From NCBI GenBank assembly GCA_029255685.2, contig CM055312.2:10812649-10876648 (forward strand): a stretch of 64,000 bases of DNA, read 5' to 3'. This stretch comes from Silene conica (Eukaryota > Streptophyta > Magnoliopsida > Caryophyllales > Caryophyllaceae). Of the stretch, positions 35,822-48,816 are shown in pieces (position 1 is the first letter of the stretch; each line of letters opens with the position of its first letter). The translations under genes were made by a program, and so were the position numbers. The notes under the pieces are model-generated. The model saw only the letters and a list, made by a program, of their open reading frames with translations. It made no database searches and was not told the DNA's origin.

Positions 35822-37074
35822 TTTAAATCTATATTGTTAAATAATTATCATACACTTTTACATCATTACATAAAAATTGGTTACCTTTTCGGTTGCTTTG
35901 TCAAACATTTTTTTTATATAATTAGCTATCTTATTAGTTCCTAATTTTCAACTACCTTATCAACTACATTTTTATATTTCAATTAGTTTCTCATTTTTTA
36001 ACTATGTTTTCATATTTTAGCTACTTTTTAAGTTAATTTTACTAAATAGAGGATATTAAGTAAATCTCAGATTCCATTCTGTTTTTCGTGTTATGATATG
36101 TACTTGTAATACCATTTACCTAATAAATTTGTAATATGTCGAGGAACTAAGACATAATTATGTCAAATGCGATATCAAACCAAATTATAAACGATTATAA
36201 TATAATTTTATAGTTAATTATCCATAATACATTAAATTGTACCATTGGACCAAGACTCATTTTTGAACTATCAATGATGTCATATGCCTTTAAATCAAAA
36301 GGTTGATTATCATGAATATATAATACGGAGTATAATCTAAGGTTTAGTTCTGGTGTTACTCGTTTGTGACGGGTATATCCGTCGCAAACTAATACTTCTC
36401 ACATGAATAAGATAATACAAAAGTAAAGTGTCAAGGGAGTAGCATTTTGTTTTGTCCTATCTACCTATGTGAGTAGTATTTAACTCGTCGTATGTTTGTG
36501 ACGGATATGTCCGTTAGTAGGAAGACTACCTGGTACTATTAAATATATGCTTTTAACTTATCCAACTTTTCTTTATATAAATCTTTCAAAGACAACAATG
36601 ATCTTATGCAAAGGACAGAATAATAATCAAGAAGACCCAAAAATTAAAGCGTAGAGGGATTATGATTGGAAATGTAGTGGAAACAAATCTTCTTAATTAT
36701 TTATATGAAGCTTTAACCTTTTGAGACTAGGAAGAGACACTTTGGTGGCATGATAATATCCTTAATCTTAATTCACATTATTATTTGAATAAATATATGT
36801 GTAGATTGCATTATACAAGAGGGAGTATAATACATTTTAAATTGTTTAAATATATTTTCTATAAATTCTACTTTAATCTTAATCTTGATGTTTATCTAGT
36901 ATTTAATTGAAGAACTAGAAATTCTACTTTAATCATGATGTCTATCTAATAAATAACATGACAGATTTTAGAGAGATATGTTTCATAGGCTTTCTTATTG
37001 ATAATTGTGTTAATATCAATACATAAAACCGATAATAGTAGGGTGGTGGTCCGTAAGGGTGAAATTTAGTGGTT
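35822..37074. other. AT-rich intergenic DNA
   Basis: Mostly unrecognised. An imperfect direct repeat (AAATTCTACTTTAATC...) occurs at about 36866 and 36919. The GACGGAT-family repeat near 36360-36530 is listed separately. Confidence 0.5.
36360..36530. mobile_element. MITE-like repeat, GACGGAT hairpin family (copy 2)
   Basis: It begins with a near-perfect hairpin, GTTTGTGACGG...CCGTCGCAAAC, and ends with GTTTGTGACGGATATGTCCGTT. Its centre resembles neither flank. Exact ends are unresolved. Confidence 0.45.
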
Positions 37075-37279
37075 AAAACTTGGGTGAGATTTTTAGAAGC
37101 CCGTGTTCAAGCCTCCTCAAATGCAAAATCTTGCAGAGCATTCTTGGCCCGAGCCCATGCCTTATAGACTTTAAACCCATCACTCTCGGATGATTTACTT
37201 GGTAGATGTAATTTGCATCAGACTATCACATATAACTAAGAGTTTATCTCACGCACACTAGAAAACTTGGGTGAGATTT
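37075..37279 (+). repeat. SINE-like or duplicated segment between 18-bp direct repeats
   Basis: AAAACTTGGGTGAGATTT occurs exactly at 37075-37092 and 37262-37279, flanking 169 bp. Inside is a pol III B-box-like GTTCAAGCC (near 37104). An A-box-like TTTAGTGGTTAAA lies just before the left repeat. It could be a tRNA-derived SINE relic or a local duplication. Confidence 0.4.
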
Positions 37280-37529
37280 CATTGAACCTTACTTTTATCC
37301 CCTATTTTGATTTAGATATATGTAACTTGATAGAAAAAAAGTTGTGGTGATTAGTGAGGTCAGGAGTAGCAATTACTCCGTATCACTTAATTAATGCTAT
37401 GAAAATTAAGATTTGTAATTGAGAAATTTGAGGTTTTGTTTAACTTTTTAAAAGCACAGAAGTAGAAATAATTTTTTTTTACAGGATAAGATGTGAAAAT
37501 TTATGGAAAAAAGTATGTGAAAGAGTAAA

Positions 37530-37598
37530 ATCATCATTATCATCATTATCATTATCATTATCATCATCATCATCATCATCATTATCATCATCATCATT
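37530..37598. repeat. (ATC)n / (ATT)n microsatellite
   Basis: Trinucleotide run of ATC with interspersed ATT units, directly before a Helitron-5'-like sequence. Confidence 0.85.
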
Positions 37599-38224
37599 AT
37601 ATATATTAAAGAATTATATAAAATGACTGACGTGGCGCAATGTGGTTTCAGAAAACCATTTTTAAAGCCCTCTCATTCACTTTCACAATTTCAATTTTTC
37701 TCGACCAATTAAAACTAGTCATGTCAGCAACCATGATATATTCCTAGGATGACATTACATAATCATGTAATATTTAATATTTATTAATTTAATATTTATG
37801 GAATCTTCCATACACATCACATAATCACGTAATGTTCCTTTTTAATCAACGTAATCACGGAATCCTCGATCACGGAATATTTAGAAATAATATATTAAAT
37901 TGTGATCTAACTAAAATATTACTTTAATAGTTGCAATATTACTTTAATACTTTAATAGTCTTCAATCACGTACTTTAATAGTCATAGGAATATTGAAAAA
38001 TTTTTAATATCTATTAAAATTTAGAAATATTTAACAGAATTTTGAGGAAATATTTTGAGAAATATTTAACAGACCGATTATTATTTTGTATTGCTTGATG
38101 TATTGCTTGAGAATATGAAATAAAATTTAGAAATATTTGACAGACTGATTGTATATTTAACAAACCAATTATTATTTTGTAGTCCTTGATGTATTGCTTA
38201 AGAATATTTAGAAATATTAACAAA

Positions 38225-38359
38225 AGTCAAGGGAAATCTCTATCCCGTGTTGGTCTTTATCTTCCTAGATCAGTATTCACCGATGGCCAATTGTATGTTG
38301 CCTTATCTAGGGTTACAAGTAAGAAGGGTCTAAAAGTCCTTCTAGATGAAGACAAATGA
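38225..38359 (+). pseudogene. Helitron helicase C-terminal remnant
   Basis: A 44-residue fragment ending in TGA at 38357-38359. It contains LYLPRSVF, DGQLYVALSRVTS and GLKVLL, the conserved C-terminal motif of PIF1-like helicases in Helitron Rep-helicase proteins. Nothing upstream is recognisable, so the rest has been lost. About 600 bp upstream, AT-rich sequence with GACTGACGTGGC (37628) resembles Helitron 5' subterminal DNA, so this may be the remains of one plus-strand Helitron whose 3' end was interrupted at 38447. Confidence 0.8.
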
Positions 38360-38950
38360 GTGACTAATAAAACCTCTAATGTTGTTTATAAGGAGATTTT
38401 CGATAAACTATAAATTTGTCTTAGATTTTCCTTATTTTATACAGTACTAGTGGGATGCCCGTGCGTTGCACGGGTTCTAAAATGATTGGCTATATGTAAA
38501 ATGTTTAAGAGCACTTTGATCTTTATTGTGTAAGAGAGTTATAGTACAATTATAAGTCTAACATAACTTGATTAACGGTCATTATTAACACATTTTGTGA
38601 TTTAATTAGCTACGCTAATTGACACTTGAATAGAACATTTTTTCTTTAGATTATTGTTGTAAAAGGTTTTAATTCGGAAATCAAAACAGGCATAACAACT
38701 CATTTACTTAAGATACTATATATATGTATGTATACATCTTTCTTTTGATACTTGTTATATTTAAAGTATAATAAATGATCGATATAGATGTCATACACCC
38801 TTAGTCCTCTTAGATCTCTCTTTTTCAGTTTTTTTCCTCCCGTCTTAATAATTGAACTATATTTAATAAGCTTATGTGATAGTAGCTCGGTCAATGTGAG
38901 TTGAAGCGAAACCAAAGTTGTTTTTACCATTCCATGTATAGTAAATGTAG

Positions 38951-41900
38951 CCTAAAACTAATATTATTTTTCTTAAATTTAAACGAATTAAATACTACCA
39001 CATGGTGGTAATAAACACAGATATTTTGGTATTTTCTAGAAAACTTGTCATATGATTTGATATGTATTTAATAATATTCGTCATAAATGAGAATTTGACC
39101 CATCTTAAATGTGTCATATTATTTTATAATCAACTCTATTATCTAATATTACTTTCCCCTAACTTTTCATGTCGGATATATTTATATATATATACTACTC
39201 CTAATTTAAATAGGTGTATTGTCAAATATTACGTACTCATTAAATTAATAATCAACTTTACTGTCTAATATTACATACTACTCTAAAAAAATATTTATGT
39301 GAGATATGTTTACTACTGCAAATTTAATTAAGAATGTGAGATACGTTTACGTACTCATTAAATTAATAATCAACTTTACTGTCTAATATTACATACTACT
39401 CTAAAAAAATATTTATGTGAGATATGTTTACTACTGCAAATTTAATTAAGAATGTGAGATACGTTTACTACTCCAAATTTAATTAGGTGTAGTAAGATTA
39501 TGGATTCAACTAAAAACAATTATTTAAATAAGTTGTTTAAAAAGGTTATGAACTTTATTTATAATCAATTTTACTGTCTAATATTTATGACTGTGATATA
39601 TTGTCAATCTTAATTAAAATCTAAAAGACTTTCTTTGTTATTCTAATTTCTAGATGTGGGATGTATAGTTAATTCTAATTAAAAATATTATGTGCTCATA
39701 AAATTAATAATCAACTTTATTGTTTCATCTTTTGATTTATTAGCTACGTCGTTAATTGACACTTGGATGACTCATTTTTTCCTTTAGATAATAGTTTTGA
39801 GAGGTTTAATAGATAAAACAAAACAAACAAAATTAATTTTTATTTGGTGTAAAAATGAGATTTCAAAAGTAGATGTTAGTTTTCTGTTAGGTGAATTAAC
39901 TTTTTATATGGAGAGGGAGGCTAAGTGTGGGTATTCCGTAAGGAGGATGACTTAGATATTTTAGGTTTGTATTAGGGCTACAATAAGGGCGATGATAATG
40001 AGTTTGATGGTTATTTGAGGTTAGAGTAAGAATGACTGCATCGGATTTGGTAGTTAATGTTTATGGGAGGTTTGTCGATATTTTGTTTGGGGCGCCAGCG
40101 TTGATGGAAGACCCCCCTTTTCCCTGACAGAAGGTCGAGTCCAAGCCGAAAGGGGGAGAAAGGCCCTGCTTCGTCGCCTTCTTCTTAATCTGGGGAGGAC
40201 TCCCCATCATAAATAAACAAATCGCATTCTTCTCACTAAGATTCAACTATCTTAATGCCCTAGAATATCGGCGCTAAGTTCTTTTCCTTCACTGAAACTT
40301 TTTCCTCTTTATAAAGCTTTGCCAAACACAAGAAGTACTAGAATATCGCGCAGACCTTTACTTATCAGTCAAGTCCCGCCCCGCTCTCCAAGTAGAAGTT
40401 GCTGGATGATGTGTCGGATTGCTTACTTTATCAGCCCATTTACAGACTGCTCGCTACATAGCTTCCTATCGCTCGTTTCACTCCATCAAGAGCTTCTTCT
40501 GTGTCTTGGGATTTAAGCCTGCCCAAAAAGTACTATAGCGTTTTCTTTGGCCTTATAGAGATTATAGGTTTTATTTTAATGACATTAAAAGACTAATAAA
40601 TCCCTCTATAAATTATTTTTAGAGGTCATACCCTACATCACTTAAAATAGTAAATTAATTTAATTAGGTGTTCTTAAAAAGTTGGACTTTATTTTATAAT
40701 CAACTTTATCCTCTAATATTATCTACTTTAAACAATGTTTTATATCTTATTTACATTCTTTCTACCCCGAATTTTTCAGTTGGATATATTATTACTCCTA
40801 CTTCAAATAGTAAAGTAATTTAAATAAGTAATTTTAAAAAGTTGGACTTGTTTTATAATCAAGTCTACCCTCTAATATTATCTACTTTAAAAATTGTTAT
40901 ATATCTTATTTCCATTCTTTCTTCCCTTAATATATCCATGTGGGATAAATGTGAGATATATTGTAACTCTTACTTAAAATAGTAAAATAATGTTAATAGG
41001 TGCTTTAAAAAAGTTGGACTTTATTTTATAATCAACTCTACCATCTAATATTATTTACTTTACTTTAAAGATTGTTTTATATCTTATTTCTATATTTTCT
41101 TCCCCTAATTTTTTGATGTGCGATATATTAGTAACCTAACTAAAATCTAAAATTACTTAAATAGATAATTTAGAAAAGTTGGATACTACCACATCGCTCG
41201 AAAAAAACTTCAAATATATATTGTGGGATATATATTGTTAATCATAAGTACAATATTACGTACTCATAAAATTAATAATAAATTATTTATGTGAGATAAG
41301 TTTACTACTCCTAATTTAATTAGGTTTAGTCTCATGTAAAATATTGGGGGATTTATGATCAATTGTGGGATATATTCATATATTGTTAATCTTAATTAGT
41401 ACTCATAAAAATTAATAATCAACTTTATTTTTTTTTCCTCTCATAAGATTTAGATGTGGGGATATATTCTTAATCTTAATTAAAATCTAAAAATCTTTCT
41501 TTGTTCTTCTAGTTTTTAGATGTGGGATAAAATTAATAATGAACTTTATCTTATTTTTTCTTTCTCTCCTAATATTTAGATGTTGGATATATTGTTAATC
41601 TTAATTAAAATTTAAAAAACTTCTTTTGTTCTTCTAATTTTTAGATGTGAGATAAATTGTTAATCCTAATTAAAATATTACGTACTCATAAAATAAATAA
41701 TCACCTTTAGTGTCTAATATTATTTACTACTCTAAAATTGTTTTATACCTTTTTTTTTATAATTTATCTCGTAATATTTAGATGTGGGATATATTGTAAT
41801 CTTAATTAAAATCTAAATAACCCTTTTTTTTGTTCATCTAATTTTTTGATGTGGGATATATTGTTGTTAATTCTAATTATAATATTAGGTACTTAGAAAA

Positions 41901-44242
41901 TTAATAATCAACTTTTTTTTCTTTCTCCCTAATATGTACATATGAGATATACTGTTAATTTTAATTAAGATTTTAAAAAACTTTGGAATATACTGTTAAT
42001 TTTAATTAAAATCTAAAAAACTTTGTTTATTTTTCTAATTTTTAGATGTGGGATATATTGTTAATCCTAATTAAATATTAATATTTAGATGTGGGATAGA
42101 TTGTCCATATTAATTCAAATCTAAAAACTTTCTTTGTTTTTCTAATTGTTGGATTTTTTGTCTTTGCCTCCTAATATTTAGATGTGGGATATATTGTTAA
42201 TCTTAATTAAAATTTTAAAAACTTTTTTGTTCTTCTAATTTTTAGATGTGGGATATATTGTTAATTAATTCTAATTAAAATATTACGTACTCATAAAATT
42301 AATAATCAATTTTACTCTCTGATATTATCTACTACTTTAAAATTGGTTTATACTTTTTTCCCCTTTATCTCCTAATATTTAGATATGAGATATATTGTAA
42401 TCTTAATTAAAAGCTAAATATCTTTTTTCTTGTTCTTATATTGTTAATTCTAATTAAAATATTAATATTTAGATGTGGGATATGTTGTCCATCTTAATTA
42501 AAATCTAAAAAACTTTCTTTGTTCATCTAATTTTTAGATTTTTTCCGTTGACTCATAATATTTAGATGTGGGATATATTTTTAATATTAATTAAAATTTT
42601 AAAACCTTTCTTTAGATGTGGGATATCTTTTTTGTTTTCTTCTAATTTCTAGATGTGAGATATATGTTTAAACCTAATAAAAATATTAATATTTAGATTT
42701 GGGATATGTTGTCCTTCTTAATTAAAATCCTAAAAACTTTTTTTGTTCTTCTAAGTTTAAGATTTTTTTTTTCTTTCTCTCCTAATATTTAGATGTGGGA
42801 TATATTGTTAATATTAATTAAAATTTTAAAACTTTCTTTGTTCTTCTAATTTTTAGATGTGGGATATATTGTTAATATTATCTAATACTCTAAAATTGGT
42901 TTACACCTTTTTTTATTTTATCTCCTAATATTCTGATGTGAGATATATTGTAATCTTAATTAAAATCTAAAAATCCCTTTTTCTGTTCTTCTAATTTTTA
43001 TGGGATATATTGTTAATCCTAATTAAAATATTAATATTAAGATGTGGGATATATTTTATATCTTAATTAAAATCTAAAAAACTTTCTTTGTTATTCTATT
43101 TTTTAGATTTTTTCTCTTTCTCTCCTCATATTATATTCTTAATCCTAATTTATATATTACTTAATAATAAAATTAATAATCAACTTTACTGTCTAAAATT
43201 GGTTTATACATTTTTTCCTTTATCTCATAATATTTAGGTGGATATATTATAATCTTAACTAAAATCTAAAGACCTTTTTTTGTTCCTCTAAATTTTAGAT
43301 GTGGGATATATTTTTAATCCTAATTAAAATATTAGGTACTCATAAAATTAATAATCAACTTTACCCTTTTTTTTCTTTCTCGTTTAATATTTAGATGTGT
43401 GATATATTGTTAGTCTTAATTAAAATCTAAAACACTTTCTTTGTTCTTCTAATTTTTTGATGTGGGATATTTTGTTAATCCTAATTAAAATATTAATTAA
43501 TATTTAGATGTGGGATATATTGTCCATCTTAATTAAAATCTTAAAAACATTCTTTGTTCTATTAATTTTTAGATGTAGGAGATATTGTTAATCTTAATTA
43601 AAATAATAGGTAATTTATAAAAAAAAAACTCGAATATATATTGTGGGATATATTGTTAATCATAAGTACAATATTTCGTACTCATAAAATTAATAATCAA
43701 CTATACTGTCTAATATTACTCTAAAAAAATATTATATACTGTTAATCATAATTAAAATCTAAAAAAATTTTGTTTGTTTTTCTAATTTTTGTATGTGAGA
43801 TATGTTGTTTATCCTCATTAAATTAAAATATATATTTAGATATGGGATATGTCGTTCATTTTAATTAAAATCAAAAGCTGGAGACTACCACGCCGCTTGA
43901 AAAAACCTCAAATATTTATTTATATAGTACTAAAACTTTCTTTGTTCTCTTAATCTTTAGATGTGGGACATTTTTTTTGTTTTTCTAATTTTTAGATGTG
44001 GGATATGTTGTTCATCCTCATTAAATTAAAATATTGATATTTAGATGTGGAATATATTGTCCATCTTAATTAAAATCAAAAGCTGGAGACTACCACGTCG
44101 CTTGAAAAAAACCTCAAATATTTATTTTTATACTACTAAAACTTTCTTTGTTCTCCTAATTTTTAGATGTGTGACAATATAATCCTAATTAAAATTAATT
44201 AATATTTAGATGTGGGATATATTGTCCATCTTAATTAACATC
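38951..44242. repeat. AT-rich degenerate tandem repeats
   Basis: From about 39230 the sequence is made of diverged repeats containing TTTAGATGTGGGATATATTG, then TTAATTAAAATCTAAAAA, then CTTTCTTTGTTCTTCTAAT, in units of roughly 50-110 bp. An almost exact 118-bp tandem duplication lies at 39231-39466. No genes were seen. The interruption at about 40082-40555 is listed separately. Confidence 0.75.
40082..40555. other. GC-richer insert, possibly organellar DNA
   Basis: About 470 bp of balanced base composition sits abruptly inside very AT-rich repeats. Its texture (GAAAGGGGGAGAAAGGCC, CTTCGTCGCCTTCTTC) recalls plant mitochondrial intergenic DNA. No organellar gene was recognised. A nuclear mitochondrial insertion is my best guess only. 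Confidence 0.35.
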
Positions 44243-44247
44243 TTAAA

Positions 44248-45728
44248 TGAAGAGTCTATTGATATAATATACTCAAGAAGGGGGGGTTGAATTGAGTATG
44301 CCTTCTTTTTTGAATCTTCTTCGATGTGTGTGTAGTTGTATGATGATCGTTGAGTAGAGCAATAATAAAGTAGAGACACGATATTTTTGAAGTGGTTCAG
44401 TCTCACACTCTGAGACCTACGTTCACTATTCTCGATTAATAAAATTAGTACCAACTCTGGATTACAATTTTATCAACCCTACTCGTGCGACTTTGATGTT
44501 AGTCACAACTCAAACTAGATACCGTTAAATATCTAGCTACGACAAATACCGTTAAATATTTGTCTTACAACGAGTACCGCTAAATACTCAATCTATCTTA
44601 CGTTAATAAGATAAAGTCTTCAATGTTTTCTTGGTGTCACAATCTTGAATAAATAAGATCAATGCTTGAGCACTTGAATCTTGAATCGGATTTGACAATG
44701 ATAAGCTTGAACTTGAAGAATATGAACGGCGGCTCTTTCTCGATATGCGTGTATGTGTGTTGTGTATTTCGTATCAATTAATGTATCATAGGTAGTCTAT
44801 TTATATAGAATATGTATCTAGGTATTTCTAACCCTAGATGATTTAGGAATATTACTTAAAACTAGAATACTAGTCTTTTAGTAATACTACCTTAAATCTA
44901 ATCTTAATATATTTAGGAAAGATTTAATAATATACTATATGTATTATATAAGGAATTAATTTCCTAATTCATATTTAGGAAAGATCTTTATATAATAAAC
45001 AATTAGTATCCTTATTAAATCAACTTCCTAAATCATGTCAAAGATAATAAAATATATTACCATAATATAATCTTAGTTTATTTAGGACATTAAATAAATA
45101 CATGATATTTATTTAAGCAAGTCCTACACGATTTGGTAATGTGACATATCACACAATTTCCAAAATCGAAACAAACTCTATCTAGATTATATATTTGACA
45201 AATAAAATCATATAAAAATCTTTGGTTTATTTTAGTAATAAATAATTATCTCATAAGATATTTATTTATTTCTTATTTAACCAAAAGATATTTTATATAA
45301 TCCTATTAAGATTAACAATTCCATATTTAAATAGAATACCATTTAAACACTAATTCACACGACACAAATAAGGAAACCAATGTTTCAACTTAACCACATA
45401 TATATTTCGATCATTTCTTCATAATGTAGAGGTATAGCTACGAGCTATAACTTGAATCAAACTTGTACTAAAGTTATAGTTGATAATTATAACTTTACTT
45501 GTTTATGCGCGCTTGTGATCTTCTATCAATCTTCGATATAGTCAACTCATTGACTAATATGCTTGAATCTTTTATACTTGATTGATTAGATCTTGTTACT
45601 AAATTTCTGTACACTTAGCACACGATTATACATACGAGTATATAATATATAAATAACTAGACTTGTCATTATCAAAACATAAACATATATACTATATATA
45701 TATATATATTTGAATATATGGTTCAACA
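44248..45728 (-). mobile_element. Solo LTR, Sirevirus-like (Ty1-Copia)
   Basis: 1481 bp beginning TG and ending CA, flanked by a 5-bp TSD TTAAA (44243-44247 and 45729-45733). Host repeat sequence resumes exactly on both sides. On the minus strand it starts TGTTGAACC with a nearby TTTTGATAATGACAAG, and near its end has TTCAACCCCCCCTTCTTGAG, both typical of Sirevirus LTRs as I remember them. No internal region is present, so it is a recombination relic. Confidence 0.68.
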
Positions 45729-45805
45729 TTAAAAACTTTCTTTGTTCTATTAATTTTTAGATGTGAGAGATAATGTTAATCTTAATTAAAATAATAGGTA
45801 CTCAT

Positions 45806-47820
45806 CTTTTGGTTCCAATAAGAGTCCTGGTTTAGATGGTTTCTCTACTGGATTTTTCAAGTCCTCATGGTCCATTGTGGGTAAAGATTTTTGTGCTGCT
45901 GTCTTGGCTTTCTTCAGAACAGGCTTTATGCCTAAGCAAGCAAATGTTACTCAAATCTCTCTTATCCCCAAGAAGCTTATCACCCAGACTGTCAAGGATT
46001 ACATGCCCATTTCCTGTTGCTCTATTGTTTATAAAACTATAACTAAAATTCTCACTAACCGGTTACAGACTGTTATGCCATCTTTAGTTGGTATTGAGCA
46101 GGCAACATTCATTAAAGGTCGAAGCCTCTTTGAAAATGTTATGCTTACTCAAGGCTTGATTAAGGGCTACTCTAGAAAGTTTATTTCTCCCCGATGTATG
46201 CTTAAGATTGACATTAGCAAAGCTTTTGATTCTCTTCAATGGAGATTCATACAAGCTATGCTTTCTGGTCTCAATTTTCCTCCTACATTCATTAAATGGA
46301 TTATGGGATGTGTGACTGGTTCATGGTATACTTTGAAAGTAAATGGCTCTAATACTGGCTTCTTCAAGGGACAAAGTGGGGTTAGACAGGGTGATCCTAT
46401 CTCCCCTTGTTTATTTGTCCTCAGTATGGAAATTCTATCTAGATGCTTACGGACTATTTGCCAAGAACAACAGGTCTCATTTCACCCAAAGTGTGCAAAA
46501 ATGGGTCTCACGCACTTGGTCTTTGCTGATGACCTTATGGTGTTTGTGAGGGGTGATATCCCCTCTATAAAGAAGGTTACTGACACTCTCCATCTCTTCT
46601 CCTCCTGGCCTGGTTTAAGAATCAATATTGATAAGTCTGATGTCTTCTTTGGGGGAGTTGCTCTTGATTTAAAGCAGCTTATTCTTAGCAATGTTGGTCT
46701 TAGTGAAGGTGCCCTTCCTTTTAAATACTTGGGACTACCAGTCTTTTCTTCCAGGCTTACTAGTAGCATGTATGATGCTCTTGCCCAGAAGCTCTTGGCC
46801 TTACTGCAGAAATGTCACTCGAAATTTTTGACGTATGCTAGAAAAGGCCAAATTATCCAGTCAGTCATATTTGGATTGTCCAGTTTCTGGGGCAGCAGCC
46901 TACTTTTGCCCTCTAGAGTATGCAAGCTTATTTCTACTTCTTGTAGGAAACTCTTCTGGGTCCAAACAGGTCCATGTTTTTCAAGAGTTGATCTTCTATG
47001 TGTGTCCCTTGGGAGGAAGGTGGCTGCAACATCAAGGATATATGTACCTGGAATAGAGCTGCTATGCTGAAATGGCTTTGGCATCTTGACCATGGGACAG
47101 GTACGATATGGACTTCTTGGGTCAGAGCTTATTTTCTTGGCCAGTCCAGCATTTGGGACATTGCATATAAAGATCATTTCCCTGAGTCTCTCAAAGGTAC
47201 TATTCTTGTTCGTGACAAAATTGTTGCACAACTAGGGTCTAAGCAGGCTGTTAAAGACTTGCTCTCAAAATGCACCATCAAGAACATCTTCTCTGTTAAG
47301 CATGCTTACTCTGCTATCAGAAATCATGGCTCAAAGCTGGCTTGCTACAAAATCCTGAATACACGGCCTATCTTGCATAAGCATAAGTTCACTTTGCTTC
47401 TTGCTCTCCAAAAGAAGCTCCCAACTATGGATTTGCTGAACACCAGGGGTCTATATTTGCCTAATAGATGCTATCTGTGCAAAAATGCTGCAGAAAGTAC
47501 GCGACATCTATTCTTTCAGTGTTCTTATTCTCAGGCCCTCTTAAATGACATTACCAATTAGATTGCTCTTCCTGTATTGAGTTCCCAGCTCCATGGTATT
47601 GTTTCCTATGCCATCAGGAGAAGCAAGAAGAGTAGATGGCAAACTTAGTGGATTTGGTCCTCTATTGGGGCTATGGTCTACTGTTTGTGGGGGGAAAGGA
47701 ATTATAGAGCTTTTCAGAATCAGGAGCGCCCTCTCTCTGTAGTTGTTACTGAAGTCAAAACGGTTGTAAATTATATATTGCTACACAAAATAGGTCTCAT
47801 TTTTCCTCAGGGAAGTAAAC
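45806..47820 (+). pseudogene. LINE ORF2 fragment: reverse transcriptase and C-terminal region
   Basis: The frame is open from the left junction to 47070. It has NKSPGLDGF, YMPISCCS (usual Arg replaced by Met), KIDISKAFDSL, GVRQGDPISPCLF and FADD in LVFADDLMVF. A frameshift near 46995 moves the rest to the frame ending at 47561, which holds the C-terminal zinc-binding block (CYLCKNAAE, HLFFQC). Weak similarity continues past stops to about 47820. It is non-functional. Confidence 0.88.
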
Positions 47821-47949
47821 ATGCTTTTGATTTTTAGGTGTCTTTAGCTATTTGCAATTTAGGGGATATTCTTTTGTAAGAACCAACCCATGTATTCTCT
47901 TCTTTTGAAAATATATGGAAATAACTCTCTTGCAAAAAAAAAAAAAAAA
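45806..47949 (+). mobile_element. 5'-truncated L1 LINE
   Basis: It starts inside the RT domain and ends with a 16-A tail (47934-47949). It is flanked by an 8-bp TSD GTACTCAT (45798-45805 and 47950-47957). Insertion was into the AT-rich tandem repeats. It comes from a different L1 lineage from the element at 27060. Confidence 0.9.
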
Positions 47950-47957
47950 GTACTCAT

Positions 47958-48816
47958 AAAATTAATAATCAATTTTACAGAAAAAAAAACCTCAAATATA
48001 TATTGTGGGATATATTGTTAATCATAAGTACAATATTTCGTACTCAAGAAATTAATAATCAACTATACTGTCTAATATTATCTACTACTCTAAAAAAATA
48101 TTTATATGAGATAGGTTTACTACTCCTAATTTAATTATTAGGTGCTCTCATGTAAAATATCAGGGGATTGATATGTTGTTTATCCTCATTGAATTAAAAT
48201 ATTAATATTTGGATGTGGGATATATTGTCCATCTTAATTAAAATCAAAAGTTGGAGACTACCACGTCGCTTGAAAAAACCTCAAATATTTATTTATATAC
48301 TACTAAAACTTTCTTTGTTCTCATGTGGGACATTTTTTGTTTGTTTTTGTAATTTTTAGATGTGGGATATGTTGTTAATTTCATTAAATTAAAATTAAAA
48401 TATTAATATTTAGATGTGGAATATATTGTCCATCTTAATTAAAATCAAAAGATGGAGACTACCACGTCCTTGAAAAAAATAACTCAAATATTTATTTATA
48501 TTATACTACTAAAACTTTATTTGTTCCCCTAATTTGTAGATGTAGGACAATATAATCCTAATTAAAATATAAAAAATAATTAATTAGGTAGTTTATAAAA
48601 GTTCGAGACTACCACGTCGCTCGAAAAAAGTCTCAAATATATATTTATATTAAATATTTATTTATATACTACTAAAGCTTTCTTTGTTCTCCTAATTTGT
48701 AGATGTGGGATAATATAATCCTAATTAAAATATAAACAATAATTAATTAAATAGTTTAGAAAAGTTGGAGACTACCACGTCGCTCGAAAAAAGTCTCAAA
48801 TATATATTTATATTGA
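47958..48816. repeat. AT-rich tandem repeats, continuation
   Basis: Resumes the repeats seen before the LINE. GACTACCACGTC blocks occur at about 48257, 48460, 48610 and 48770, each followed by AACCTCAAATA- or AGTCTCAAATA-type sequence and a TTTCTTTGTTC block. Confidence 0.7.

Larger units (their letters stand above)
38447..48816 (-). mobile_element. Possible large minus-strand Helitron with nested insertions
   Basis: The 3' end is clear: on the minus strand a hairpin, CCCGTGCAACGCACGGG (38458-38474), is followed after 11 bases by CTAG and then T. The proposed 5' end is A|TCAATATAAATATATATTTG at 48816. It is followed on the minus strand by GACGTGG-containing subterminal sequence repeated six or more times between 43870 and 48816. 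No Rep/helicase was seen on this strand. It contains the tandem repeats, a possible organellar insert, a solo LTR and a truncated LINE. The 5' boundary is inferred. Confidence 0.38.

Noticed and set aside
38458-38474. Plus-strand Helitron 3' end with CTAA after the hairpin
   Set aside because: The spacing is only two bases and no T follows; the minus-strand reading has the 11-base spacing seen in the other three Helitrons.
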